DNA of 64,000 nt, taken from assembly GCF_030247195.1 (NCBI RefSeq), contig NC_080672.1:92204113-92268112 (forward strand), written 5' to 3'. Shown in pieces: positions 35,820 to 47,689 of this stretch. The number at the start of each line of letters is the position of its first letter. Position 1 is the first letter of the stretch. The notes beneath the pieces were generated by a model. It ran no database searches. It had not been told where the DNA came from and saw only the letters and a list, made by a program, of their open reading frames with translations. This stretch comes from Topomyia yanbarensis (Eukaryota; Arthropoda; Insecta; Diptera; Culicidae). The position numbers were made by a program, and so were the translations under genes.

Positions 35820-36837
35820 AGAACGTTGAGCGCAATTTTTTTTCCCGCGCACCTTTTAGATGCCTGGCTACGGTGGATTGCCGAAAGGGTTGTGTTGTGT
35901 TGGGATTGGAATGCAGGCAAACGCGTATGGCAACTAATCTGAGCTGGAGTTTTAAAACCGGAATATGCTGAAAATTTCAGGTGTGTGAGAGCGTTATTTG
36001 AGGTAGATTTGCTAAAAATTGGTTCTTGTAAGATCGAATCAGTATTGTGCGGTGCTGAAATGCTTTCGAATGCTCATAAAATACAGAAAACAATTTTGTA
36101 TATCAACATTCCTAAAAAGTTCTGAGATGAGTAGCTCTATGTACAGTGATGTTCGATTATATGAGTCAGTAAAAAATGTTAGAACGGGGAAGTTGAAAGA
36201 ACTGGGTACTATTTAACTACATTTTCTACTCTGTTCGAATTAACCAGAAGTCATTTTTAGTTATCTGATTACATGAAGTAGAGTAATGGGTCCATTTTGG
36301 CCCTATTAAGGAGAGGACCGCACTATATTAAGGACAACTTTTAAAGGAAGCTATAGTATCTATAACCTTTCTCGGAATAAATTATCCGCGTTCCGCGTTG
36401 CATAAAAAATTAAATGTTCTATTCAGTGTATCTATTCTCACTGCAACAATCATGACACCGACAAAATTCTAACTTGGTATTGAATCAGTAGCGTCTGACT
36501 CAAATGGCACGTTCCCCATCGTGATCGGTGACTTCCCCATAGAAAATCATCCCGATTTTCCACCAATTAAATTGGTTTGCGTCGGCACAATCGGCCGAGT
36601 ATGCCACCAATTAATCGATCGATGGTTGCACCGACTCTTATGGGAGTTTAACATGGGCGTCTACCGACGCGACAACCGATTAAATATGACCTAAATCTTT
36701 TGAAATCGGTCTATTTCAACCAACGGTCGACCAACTCTTGGTTTCTTCATAGCTTGAGCGCCCCCCTTTGGGAAAAAATCTAACAGTTATTTCACGCCAT
36801 GCTTTCGGGATATACCCGGTATCAAGCTGAAAACTTA
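35820..36837. other. Unclassified stretch
   Basis: No supported gene; 36019-36216 is an open frame without a recognised domain. Confidence 0.35.
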
Positions 36838-36966
36838 GAGGTGTGCGCCGATGAAAAATGTCGTTATCGGCGGCGTAGGTGTGATTTGGGCCGGCGGCGG
36901 CGGCGTATCGGCGTGACGCCGTTTGCTAAAATCATCGGCGGCGGCGGCGGCGCAAAGCGGCGTGGG
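36836..36966. repeat. CGG-rich repeat copy 3
   Basis: Starts TAGAGGTGTGCGCCGATGAA, then GGCGGCG-rich. Opposite orientation to copy 2. The right end has no clear TIR. Confidence 0.6.
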
Positions 36967-39181
36967 ATATTTTTTGATATGGATGGAAAGTAGTAATTTG
37001 CTCAATCATCTTGCTATGTTGATTATTGTGTCTGCGTGTGTCAAAATTTAACCAAATATTGATGACGTAGTGGTGTCATCAGCTTTAAGCATAACACTGT
37101 TTTTTAACCGGGAATTAATTTTATTTGAGAAAATGGAAAAAAAAATAAAAGTAAATATCCAAAATTGCGATCACTAAAGATAAATTTAAACAACCGCTCC
37201 TAATGCTTGCAATGCCAACCGTTACGAATATCGATGCTAACACAGTTTCAGAAAGCATGCAAAGTTTTATGCCATTCATTTTAATAAATATTCCTCTGAG
37301 ATAAAATAACAATACCTGGTCTTCAGTCTAATTTCTACTTCTGCCTGAGCCAGACCTATACAACCGAGTGAAGTGAAATAGAATTTATTAACCTGATACT
37401 TGGAGAAATTTCTTTATGCTGAGAATGCGGATCGATTATTCAACTAAAAATCACGGAACTATTAAATAAACCACATCGTGAACAATTCTTGCGCAATACA
37501 AAGATACATATACAAACGAGAATGCATCTCAGCGAATTTCCGACTCATCGACGATATACCTATTTGAACAGTGATCTCTATACAAAAAAAAACGGTAGGT
37601 AAAACGGTTCCCAAATTTGTGACAGTTGTTCAGGACATAATGACAACTGCTAAACAGCATCCAGACCCCAAAATCAACTGTTAGCACTATCGGTGAGGAT
37701 AAAAAGGCGACGTTGCTCACGCGCAAGTGCAAGAAGCAAGATACAACATCCGACCGTCGGCACCAATACAGCTTTAACTATGAAGACCTGGACGTCAGAC
37801 ATGAGAGAAGCAAATAATCCCAAAGATACAGCAGACAAGCAGTCAACTGTATCCCCACCGCTAAAGAAGGTCTCCACTCTCAATAGAAAGTCACGAGCAC
37901 GAGATTCTGCGGATAACCAATAATGTTTTTTGCTGAAATATTGAAATAGAAATTAACGGGACGTTTTCTGGGCCACTCCGATCGTTTGATACACCGCACT
38001 CAATATTTTGCCCACGTATATCGTTGGAAAAAATCCTTAGCATGATAAAATTACAAAATAGTGCGGCTTCCAATACAGGTTAAACATCGAATCACTTTCG
38101 AACAATAGGCCAATATGGTATGGTAGTTGCGGCAAAGTTCTACTGTATCGATTTTGTAGACTTTTTCGATAAATTAAAGGGGAAGAGAAACAAAGGATAA
38201 GAAAATTGAAATGCGGATTTTTCTAGAGAGAACCAGTTGTAAACGTACAGAAAACCTTCCATTATGCTAACAGAAGTATGTCTAGCACTAGTTTTTCGTT
38301 CCAAGTTTCATTTCGGCAGACTTTGCAGCCAGGTTTTAGGAATGTGCAGTGCTACTGCATGGCTAGTGTTACGAGGCTACTGACTACTAAGAATCCTTCC
38401 TGCCGGGGGCTGGCTTATACGACGGGTGGCTTATACGACGCCAACGCCTTACCCTCTGAACTACCAGACCAAGGTTAATAGTTAAAAGTCGTACGGCTTG
38501 AATTACTATATCGGAGGCATGACGTGACGTGAGTTAACTTTCGAGGCCTGCTTTCAACATCGCCAGTAGATGTTCAGTAATCGCTATACGAGCTTTGCTT
38601 GCGTGCAAATTTGAGTAGAATGGTGATTCACGCGTGCGATGGTAATTTGCAACGTATTTTTGTTTAAATATTTACACAGATTTTGTAGAAACAATTGTAC
38701 TGGCTTATATGTCGGTTGATTAAGTTTTAACTGTTTCTAACCATGAAAAAGTGACATCATTCGTTCGATATGCTATCTAATTCCGCATGAGCCAAATATT
38801 TTCTTGCACTGAGTAACTTGTGTCTTTAACTACTGAGAATTCGACAGTAGGGAGTATTATGGTTTCCACAGACTGACTGTTGATTGCTGCGATCCGAATG
38901 ACTATGCGAGTAGGAAGTCAGCAAAAGTATTGTCCAGGCTATTTTATTATCATATCGATTGATTGATTAGTAAACCAAGATACGCTTAGAACAAGTATAT
39001 TGCTTAACTTCGGAATATCTTAATACCTTTTACCGACCTATTCGGCTGATATTCGCTTGTCCAGTCTTTAAACAGCGGAACACTATATAAATTCACAGTT
39101 CATAAGCAAACCGCTCGCAGACACGGTGACAGTTTAATTTCTTGCTGAATTGCCGTGCGGTTCGAAAGCAGCTTTGTTTCC
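36967..39181. other. Unclassified stretch with weak ORFs
   Basis: The plus frame 37693-37923 (76 codons, basic, Ser/Thr-rich) and the frame at 38278-38478 show no recognised domain. I could not decide between TE debris and chance. Confidence 0.3.
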
Positions 39182-39190
39182 ATAAGGACT

Positions 39191-39488
39191 CAAGGGGTGA
39201 GTCGCTTAGCACAAATCGAATTGTGCTCACAAATAAACAGCGTGGTAGCTTGTGTCGCAACGTGCCACGATGTGCCATGGTGTTCAGTAAAACAAAAGCA
39301 CTGGTTGCTATGATCATTTAACTACACTTTGTTGACAGTTTTTGAGTTGTCAGAAGTGTGCCTCGTTGTGCCACACATTGTGGTAACGAGTGAAGTGATC
39401 GTGTATTACTGTGAATCGTAATCTTATATCGTGGTATCGTAGGTGATACAGTGTGTATGGCACATTGTTCTAAGCGACTCACCCCTTG
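39191..39488. mobile_element. 298-bp MITE with CAAGGGGTGAGTCGCTTAG ends
   Basis: TIR CAAGGGGTGAGTCGCTTAG, inverted at 39470-39488. Flanks ATAAGGACT (39182-39190) and ATATGGACT (39489-39497) are a 9-bp duplication with one mismatch. Superfamily uncertain (Mutator-like by TSD length; hAT not excluded). Confidence 0.75.
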
Positions 39489-39639
39489 ATATGGACTACA
39501 ATATTCTGCCTCAAGATTGGTAATGGTAAGAATCACACAAAACTATTACAACCAATAAGATTATCGTAAAGTAAACCAAAATTCTTTCACTCAATACACA
39601 TTCAGGTCAAATATGGACTCGGCGCGAGTTTAAATGTGA

Positions 39640-39752
39640 TCAGCGGCACATTACAAAAAAGGCAATCGGCGCGCTGACCATTTTTTCCTGAAATCGGCGG
39701 CGTGTCAAAATCATCGGCGGCGGCGGCGTGGCGCGGCGGCGCACACCTCGAA
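39640..39752. repeat. CGG-rich repeat copy 4
   Basis: GGCGGCG words ending GCGGCGCACACCTCG, the inverse of copy 3's start. Directly abuts the LINE RT remnant, so it probably inserted into it. Confidence 0.6.
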
Positions 39753-42191
39753 AAGCATAATCTTTTTCAAGACATGTTTGAGAATATCAAATCTCTTTTG
39801 CAGTAGCACGGGAAGTATTTCATCTTTTCCGGGTGATTTGTATGGAACAAAGCTGTCAACTGCCCACTTCGTCGCTGTTGTGCTATCTTATGACAAGCGC
39901 CATTTAGCACATTTCGAGAAAAACGATTTTTAAAGTTTGAGATTGAATATATTGAAACTTATAAATGGTAAAAACAATTCAAAGAAGACAATTAATGCTT
40001 CAATCTATTCTGTATTAAACTCTCAAATATCATGAAGTTCGGTTGACTATGTTGCGAGTTTTCACTATAAATGTAAACCAAAGTCGCACTCACACGTGTC
40101 GTAGGTGTGTATTGATGGCAAAATTTGTATGGCGTGCCATAATTGTGCATGGAAAATTTTCCATAGAAAAAAGCATCAATTATCAACTTTTATTAATATC
40201 TTCGGCTTTATTCGGCCTAGAAACAATCGATGAGATGCATTTTGAAGGAAATTGAGCAAGCAATCTAGAAAAAATAGTAATTTTTAATTACAGTGTTGCC
40301 AAATATGAAATATTGCCAATTTAAAAGTAAAACTGCATATTTCTCGCAATACATGTATTTTTATTTTAAAAATTATTATGCCATTGTGTTCCTCAGACAT
40401 TTTTACATATAAAAACATCTAAAACTTCTACATTACTTAAGCGAATCCCAAGATACAGTGATTTAAAGCAAAAAACTGACAATTTCTCATCACTTTTTTC
40501 GCTATAACTCAGTAACCAAGCAAAATTTCAAAATTCTGAAAACGCCATTTTGTAGAGAATTTTCAGATTAGTAATGTTGCATATCTAACTCAGTTTACCC
40601 CAAAATGGCGTTTGTCATAATATAGCACAACAGCGACGACTTGACCGATTCAGTGGTAACCAATGTGCGTGCTAACGCCCTCGGGTCCGAATCACCAGAA
40701 TAAGACCTGTGAACATTGTTCAGCTCCGGATCAATACGACCTGGAAAGTGTGTGTCGACGAGACAATTAAGAACATCTTTTTCGTCCGTCACATAAACAC
40801 CATATCTGGTTTTTAAGGAGTTCATCTGAAAATCTTTCGATATCGAGAGAATTTTATTTAACCTGCTAGCCTCGTTTAGGCGAGAGATATTAATGCATTG
40901 GCTTTACCAGCCAGCCCGCTCTGCAAATTTATGACGCTTCTTAGACCCTGGAGTCATCACGCTGACTCCAAGCTCTTCTCATATCCTTCATTCATTCATT
41001 CATGGTTCCAAGCTCTTCTTATAACCTTCATTCTATCAAGCTCAGCCCTCCACAAAGCGGTTCCCCTAGTCGATTTAAGAGTACGAAGTGGACAAGCTTC
41101 ATCGGAGGATGCTACTATGAATGAGTTTGTCGAATCCACGATGTCATCTAAGTCGTCTAGTTGACTAATTGTTGGAAAATATCCATGAAATTCAGTCGCC
41201 AAGTTTTCCAAAAGGAGATCCTAGTTTGTAGATTTAAGATTACGATATGTTACCACGTTGAAGGTGACATCAAAATGATCGAAAAGTAGAATAAAGTGCC
41301 TATTTTCACCATACTAAGCGGGGTGCCTCACTAATTCATCAATTTCTCGGCCTACAATCAATGGAATGCGTAAAAATTTACATCAACAGCTTTGCGTCGT
41401 TGTTTAGAACCAATATAATTACACTGAAAACAGTGTAATTCTCGTGTTTGAGCGCAACGAAAACTCGAATCGAGTGCCCCTTTTGTTGCGCTACCAATTG
41501 ACTTAATGCTTTGAACAAAGATAGCAGACACTGCTCTAACCAATGGCTTCAAATGGGTAGGGTGATAATAGAAACAGCGAAAATGGGCTCATCGCCCTAT
41601 ATATTAATGTTCGGATAGAGATGGTTCAGTTTCATTTGGAACCTACCAATTTCCCAGCTCATGCAAAATTCTTTAAGAGCAAAGCGTTATGTCTAACACC
41701 TCCTTTGTCAGACCTCGCAAAAGTTGGTCGGTTTCCCACATTCCGAATATGGAGATTTGTACTACTTACTTTGTACAGTTTAGAGCCTCTCAGATGTCTG
41801 AGCTGCCCCAAATGATATGATGAGCATTTGCATCACTGCCGATAATGAGCGGAAGCCCATTTCTGCTACAATATGATACAACGCTTTTGAAATTATCAGA
41901 AGGAGATGATTCGATATGCGGTAGATATGCTGAAAAATATGTATACTTTTTGTGAACGTTACCGACAGTCAGTGTAACTGTACCTACAAAGATATCGCGA
42001 GTTGTGAGCTCCGATATGAGCAACGCGTTAACAGCCTTATTTGTAAGAATGCAAGCACGAGGTATTTCACGTGGGTATCGCCAGAAGAGGGATTTGGGAA
42101 ACAAAGAAATCTCAGGAGGCATCATTGTATATTTTTCCGTCTGCGTGAGTAATTTATCGCACGTTTTTTTTCGAAAAAACCGGGCACTCAA
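39753..42191 (-). pseudogene. LINE ORF2 remnant (endonuclease, linker, RT start), minus strand
   Basis: Read from 42191 downward: PREIPRACILTNKAVNALLI, then GLPLIIGSDANAHHIIWGSS (the EN core with D-N-H residues), GNRPTF, the linker ALWRAELDRMKVIRRAWNHE (41000), GVYVTDEKDVLNCLVDTHFPG (40800-40740), and after a 769-bp insertion VDSFVPYKSPGKDEILPVL (about 39855-39800). This is the standard order of a Jockey/Loa/I-type ORF2. Stops and frame changes lie between 41.2 and 41.8 kb. The RT catalytic domain is missing: the CGG-rich repeat replaces it at 39752. Confidence 0.75.
39870..40638. mobile_element. 769-bp non-autonomous element with 4-bp TSD, inside the LINE
   Basis: TIR CGTCGCTGTTGTGCTAT at each end, continuing with one mismatch into TTATGACAA(G/A)CGCCATTT. 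Target duplication ACTT (39866-39869, 40639-40642). Excising it joins the LINE frame as ESVK|WAVDSF. A 4-bp TSD fits Sola1 or Chapaev-type elements, but that is a guess. Confidence 0.8.
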
Positions 42192-42229
42192 AATTTAACA
42201 TTAGAATCGTCATTCACGTGAGCATTCAA

Positions 42230-42440
42230 ATCAATACTTCACGTTCTGTTGCAAACTGTAGCATGGTTATACACACGAATTTACATACGCGAACTTACAC
42301 ACTAACACACGTGCCATATAAACACCATGCGATCGAGCACGTTAAGATAAAAATGCTCGAGCCCTTCGCTAGAATACAAACCAAACGCGAACATGAAATC
42401 ATCCACGCGCACGCACGCCCGGGTGACTAACTTCACGTGT
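42230..42440. repeat. Dispersed repeat shared with 29085-29470
   Basis: See the paired copy: CTCGAGCCCTTCGC and ATCATCCACGCGCACGC in the same order. It directly follows the mariner fragment. Confidence 0.45.
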
Positions 42441-42940
42441 TCTAATTTATTTACGCGAACAACGTTAGGCACTCCTGCACGGTTTTGGAATAGTGGCATG
42501 AAACCAAATCAAACCAAAACAACGATTTTTTAACGTGCTGTCTCAACAACAAACGGCAGAACCGTTTTTTGATGCACTTTGTCTTGTACTCAACACGTTT
42601 GTCATAAGTGCATGCGGCCCGATCAGGTACTTCGAAAAGATATTTAATAGCTTCTTCCGTTTGAAACGGTCATTCGCAGCAAACTTGTTGAAATATTCCT
42701 GTCTCGGCAACTGCTTAAAATCCTTCGATGATGGCTTCATTCTCAAAGACGCAACACCGATATATTTCCTTTGTAGCGTCGCGTAGAGTTTTCGGGCGCG
42801 CGTTTTGGCAATACTGCTGGTGCTCGTCCCTGTTTAGAAAGTGCTGCACCCTGTACGTTTTCAGGATTGTTTCTTGGTCTCTACACGACACTCAACGTTT
42901 ATTGACCAAGCCCCGCATCGAAATGTTCGAATTCCGCTTA
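42440..42940 (-). pseudogene. DD37E mariner transposase fragment, minus strand
   Basis: Minus-strand pieces in two frames parallel the transposase at 49.1-50.1 kb: YRVQHFLNRDEHQQ, then KDFKQLPRQEYF, DRFKRKKLLNIFSKYLI, CIKKRF and LFWFDLVSCHYSKTVQE. The last piece holds the second catalytic Asp. The first Asp region is garbled and the Glu region is absent. No TIRs seen. Confidence 0.6.
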
Positions 42941-43392
42941 AAATGAGCGATCATTGCTCCGTCGGTATTTAACGCATTGTTCCCAGTTTTTGTTCTTGAA
43001 ACGAAATTTAGTTAGGTTCTAACCCCAACTGCTTTTCTTGAAACAAAATTGAGTCAGGATCTAACCCCAACTGCTGTCAAAATGTATGATCTGACAGCGG
43101 TTGGTGATACAACCTGATGCACGACTGAGCGTATATAAACAATGCACACTAAAGAGAAACTAAACAAAATTTGGTTATTTACGGTCAAGTATGAAAAAGC
43201 TACGCCATTTTGGAAGTATCACAATAATTATCGACTCACCCTTTAATTATCATAAATTGCTTTTCAAACAAAAACATATTGATCCGATGTTGAATGAGCA
43301 CCCCACCACGGGGAAAGATCGCTTTACTGAAACCGCACGTCATAACATCAAATAAAGATTCCGCAAGTTAAAAGGAACGTCTGGTGTAGTGA
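42941..43392. other. Unclassified stretch
   Basis: A small direct repeat (TAACCCCAACTGCT at about 43020 and 43062); otherwise nothing recognised. Confidence 0.35.
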
Positions 43393-43400
43393 GCAAAAAA

Positions 43401-43715
43401 CAAGTGGCAGATCACTCTAGAAATGTATAACAAATTTGCATCAAATTAGAAAAAAATGTATTTAATTTCCATTTTTGCATCAACTTTGCACTCCCTCGCA
43501 TGAAAGTTTGTTTAACAATCGTCCCACGCTGAACCACTTTGTTCGACGTTGTGTTGAATATAGGGCTAGTTTTTTGTAGGGTTTTGACGTCTTACACGCA
43601 ACACAAAATACATTGCACGCAACGCAAAATACATTTTGAATTTCTATTTTGATGGAAAGAAATGCATTTCATTTCGCTGATTTTTCAAAATGCATCACAA
43701 GTGATCTGTCCCTAG
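43401..43715. mobile_element. hAT MITE copy 3 (315 bp) with 8-bp TSD
   Basis: Same family as 15428 and 18447. The left end has mutated to CAAGTGGCAGATCACT; the right end is AGTGATCTGTCCCTAG. Perfect TSD GCAAAAAA (43393-43400, 43716-43723). Confidence 0.9.
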
Positions 43716-43723
43716 GCAAAAAA

Positions 43724-44347
43724 TCTACTTTTTTATCTGCTTAATTGTTAGTTTTGAACCTCTAGAATAGTATCTTGCAGGCATTGCATTTATCGCTCAT
43801 ATGAGTAAATGCGTCCGGATAATTTGCTACTGTGACAACCAAAACTCACATTTTCACACGAAAAGTTGTTGGCACTCACACAACTTCTCCGGATAAATAC
43901 AACGTGTTATTTCTCCGGATAAAGAAAACCGCCGGAGAATGAGCGAATGAGTTTATCACGGTATCCTTTTTGCGATCGCTGCCTTGCTGTCACTATTCCA
44001 AAACACGAAAAACAAGTCAATCGTACTTCTTTGGCGCCTTTCTTTGAAATTAAATGTATATTTTGATATATTGATTTCCACGAAATTAAAATATTATCAC
44101 CTTCTCCGATGAGAAGGAAAAAATCAAATAAATTTTATCCTGAAAAGTATTTCTCACGCTATTTGTGGAGTCGCAGAATTTTGCGACTCATCTTATCTCG
44201 GAAAAGTTGGACATCGGATAAGCCTCTTCTCGCATGAGTGAGAGAGAATTACAATGCCTGGTCTCTTGCAATCTCGGTGGGCACGCTGAACATCTTTTGT
44301 ATTAAACAGCCATTCCTTGCGCGTATTTGCTGTAACACACGCAGATT
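43724..44347. other. Unclassified stretch
   Basis: Contains TCTCCGGATAAA words (43888, 43910) and a related GGATAA at 43816; family unknown. Confidence 0.35.
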
Positions 44348-44460
44348 TTAACCCTCCGGAAGTCGCGTTGAACGAGCAGCCGCTGGTGTCTTAAGACGAT
44401 TTCGTTAGATTTTCAGAGCAGCGTGCACTCAGTGCACTAGCGCGACTGCCGGAAGGTTAA
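44348..44460. mobile_element. 113-bp TTAA MITE
   Basis: TTAACCCTCCGGAAGTCGCG at the left; the right end is CGCGACTGCCGGAAGGTTAA. TTAA on both sides. Near-complete hairpin. Confidence 0.75.
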
Positions 44461-45337
44461 TCTTTCGGCAACAATTTTCGAAAAACTGACAGCGATTAAA
44501 ATACAATGTAAACAGTACACTCTAAACTACTTTTACCCAAATTTTCAAGAGAAAATACCCATTGGGTTATTTTATACAACGTTTTTCCGTGATATAATTT
44601 GATACGGGACACCCTTTAATAGCGTTTTTCTCGAAACCGCGTTTTCTCAATTGGCCAAAATTATCAACGAATTAATTTGATTTTTTATGAGAATGCACAA
44701 TATCTGAAGCCAGTCGATGAACCACAGAAAACAATAAAAAATTCTCTCCCAATTTTTTGAAGAAAAGTAAGCGAATTTTATAGTAAATTATGAGATTTTT
44801 CGGCTTTCATGAAGCCATTTTGTGAAACACGAACTTTTTTTCATTTTTTTTGGGTTTATCGAGTAACAAGTCTAAGCTTTACAAATGTTGTTGAATTTCC
44901 TGTGTCAGACAATGTTATCAAGAGTTATCGTGTTCGCCGCGGTGCTCTTTGACGTGGAAATGGTTGGACGTCTACTCTTGGAACGTTCGTTTTGTGAAAT
45001 ATTTTTTATTCGTACACAATGAATGCGTAAATAAATCTTAACATTACACAGAAGATCCATTGTTGGCTTGCCTTCAAAATTATAAAACAAAATAACTCGG
45101 TTTGAGCACTTTACACCAGACACCCCCTTAAGCTCTCGGAATGTTTTGGACATATTAACGATTGAAAAAAGTGGAGGCAGGTGACATGGACGATTTTCTT
45201 CCATCACAAGAACTCAAGGTTTCAACCGAGGGTCGCATTCGAGTTTCGCAAATGTATCGATCATTTTGTGCCACACTCGAAGCTAACACCGAAAAGCCCT
45301 GTATTTATGTTGTGCACGCCGTTTCCATAATGTTCTA
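44461..45337. other. Unclassified stretch
   Basis: Nothing recognised apart from AT-rich sequence. Confidence 0.35.
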
Positions 45338-45340
45338 TAA

Positions 45341-47559
45341 CACGGTGCTACAGTGATTTTGTCCTTTTCAAGAGACCTAGTATAGGTTGTAGATCTCATC
45401 AAATGCAACACAAAACAATGTATGAAAAATGTTGTATACCCTCAAAATCTCGATTTGTAGCAAAAAAACGATATTTCGAAACTTTCGGCACTAAACATTT
45501 TTTGAGTGATCATTTTTCAACCGATTTAAAAAAAATTTAAGTGTTTTGGAAAAAAGAAGAAATTTCCTTTCCAACGGTATGCTATGTTATGTTCTTTTGT
45601 TAAAAGTACTATGTGGTTTTGGGACAAAAATATGAAAGTTACCATACTTTTTTCTATTTTTTCATTAAAAATTTAAAAATTGTTCAAAAAAAAATTACTA
45701 AGAAGCTTCTTTGCATTAATTAAAATTTAAAGAGAAATTTTAATTCCGCATCCAATGACCTATTTATGATTAAAATCGGCTGAAAAATGGCCGAGTTATT
45801 AATTTTTTTTCCAAATTAGAGACCTGCTCGCATGAACTCTTAAGGGGTTAGTGAGGTATTCTCTCGCGCTATAAGTTGCTATAATTATATCGTCCGTTGT
45901 TGTATTCAATTTCATGTTCTATTTTTTGAAAATTTTATATGAGACGGTCCCCTTATTTATAAGTTCATGCGCGCAGGTTTCTAATTTGGAAAAAATAATA
46001 ACTGACATTTTTCAACGGATTTTGATCATAAATAGGTCTTTGGATACACCCAAAATCCGACGGGCATGTTTCTGTTACTTTTGGGTAAGATTCTATTGTC
46101 TTTTCGGTAACAGACCACGCAATTGCGCATTGCGGTATTAAACTCATATTCCCGCAAAGGTAGTAAACGGTGGAATGACGAATTTCGGTTGCTGTTCATG
46201 TATGTGCATCACACAATCAAACACTTTTTCAGGATGTGTCAACCTCGGCTCTGTTCGCATGTAGGATAATTCGGTCGATTTATATGATAGTATTAGTACC
46301 AAGTCAAACTAACCGGAATCCTGGCGGATATCCAACCAAATTCAGGCTGGAATCTGCCCCAATATTGGCAGAAACCAGCCGGAATTACTGGGTAGGTTGG
46401 ATAGCGAAATAAAAATTTTAGGCGGTTTCCGGATCCGGCCTAGTTGCCATATCCGGCACAGTTCCCGATCCGGACCAGTTCCCAAATCCGGACCTCCCGG
46501 ATCCGGACCAGTACCCAGATCTGGACCAGTTCCTGGATCTGGACCAGTAACCGGATTGCGACCAGTACCCAGATCTAGCCCATCCCCTTTTGCCCTTTCC
46601 AAGTCCGGACTGCTTAGATCCAGACAAGTGTCTGGATGTGGACCCTCGGTTCGGATACGTGGATCCAAACCATAGGTCTTGCTTCCCATACATGACGGGA
46701 AGGAATATTCATGTTTTGTGCAGTCGCTACCTTGCTGTTAACGTCCGTGATAGAAAAGTAATTTCAATTTAACACCGGCCGAAGTACCCCACCACTATTC
46801 CGAGTCGTTTTTTCTGACTGTGCTTTGAAGCTAGCCGAGTGTGAGCCGATCTTCAACTCGGAATGTGTCGTGTAGAAAAAATCGAAACTCGTCTCTATCC
46901 ACATTATGTTCGCTTTGCTAGATGCGCAATACAATGACAAGCGAAGTGCTACACACTTCCAGACAATCCGACGCGTTAATATTTATTGAATAAGAATTGA
47001 TGAAACATAAGTGCGACGCAGAGAAGATTTGAATGTGTTGGTATTGCCGTTTGGGGAATTTTTTGTTGGGACCGTTTTAGCATGAAACGTCTTGCTATTA
47101 GAGCAATTTATTCTTATTACCGTAAAGGTATTACGGCCGATTTTTGGGTGTACGGAATTAAATGTTCTTCTTAAATTTTAATTAAAACAAAGACGCTTTC
47201 TAATAAATATGATGAGCAATTTTCATATTTTCAATAAAAAAATGCAAAATAATGCTAATTTTCATATCCTTGTCCCAAAACCGCATAGTAGTTTTAACAA
47301 AAGAACATAACATAGTATATCGTTGGAAAGGTCATTTCTTCTTCTTTTCAAAACACTCAAAAAATTTAAAATCGGTTTAAAAATGACCGCGTAAAAAATT
47401 TAATGCCGAAAGTTCCGAAAAATCGTTTTTTTTTTCTATAAATCAAGATTTTGAGGGTATATTAAATTGATCGAACATGGTATTGTATTGCATTTGACAA
47501 GACCAACAACCTTTATACTTTAAAAGTACATTCAATTATTTTTATTTTGTAGCACCGTG
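45341..47559. mobile_element. 2.2-kb foldback element with about 400-bp inverted arms, TAA target
   Basis: Arms 45341-45740 and 47160-47559 are inverted copies (CACGGTGCTACA start; TGTAGCACCGTG end; inside, AAAACCACATAGTA versus its inverse, and AAGAACATAACATA). TSD TAA (45338-45340, 47560-47562) fits PIF/Harbinger. The left arm continues into a second palindrome (about 45757-45840 against 45960-46045). A different dispersed repeat (about 46190-46930) sits in the middle. Confidence 0.7.
46190..46690. repeat. GGATCCGGACCAGT-type dispersed repeat, copy A
   Basis: Starts TGTATGTGCATCACACAA, then GATGTGTCAACCTCGGC, then tandem units of ATCCGGACCAGTACCC (46430-46620), ending GGATCCAAACC. Matches copy B at 59240-59765. 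The open Gly/Pro/Ser frames on both strands are products of the tandem. Similarity to copy B may resume near 46840 (GAGTGTGAGCC). Confidence 0.65.
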
Positions 47560-47689
47560 TAATAAAAAGTTTTTCATATTACCAAAATATGACGGGTTTA
47601 GTCCTAATTCTGTTTGTGTGTTTTCTATGCGTTTGTCCGTTCAATATGTAGAAACTCAAAGTGCTCCTTCTACATGGCAGCCATTTCTG

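Noticed and set aside
46342..46693. Gly/Pro/Ser- and Trp/Ser-Arg-repeat frames on both strands
   Set aside because: Tandem GGATCCGGACCAGT-type repeat; three frames stay open for the same reason.
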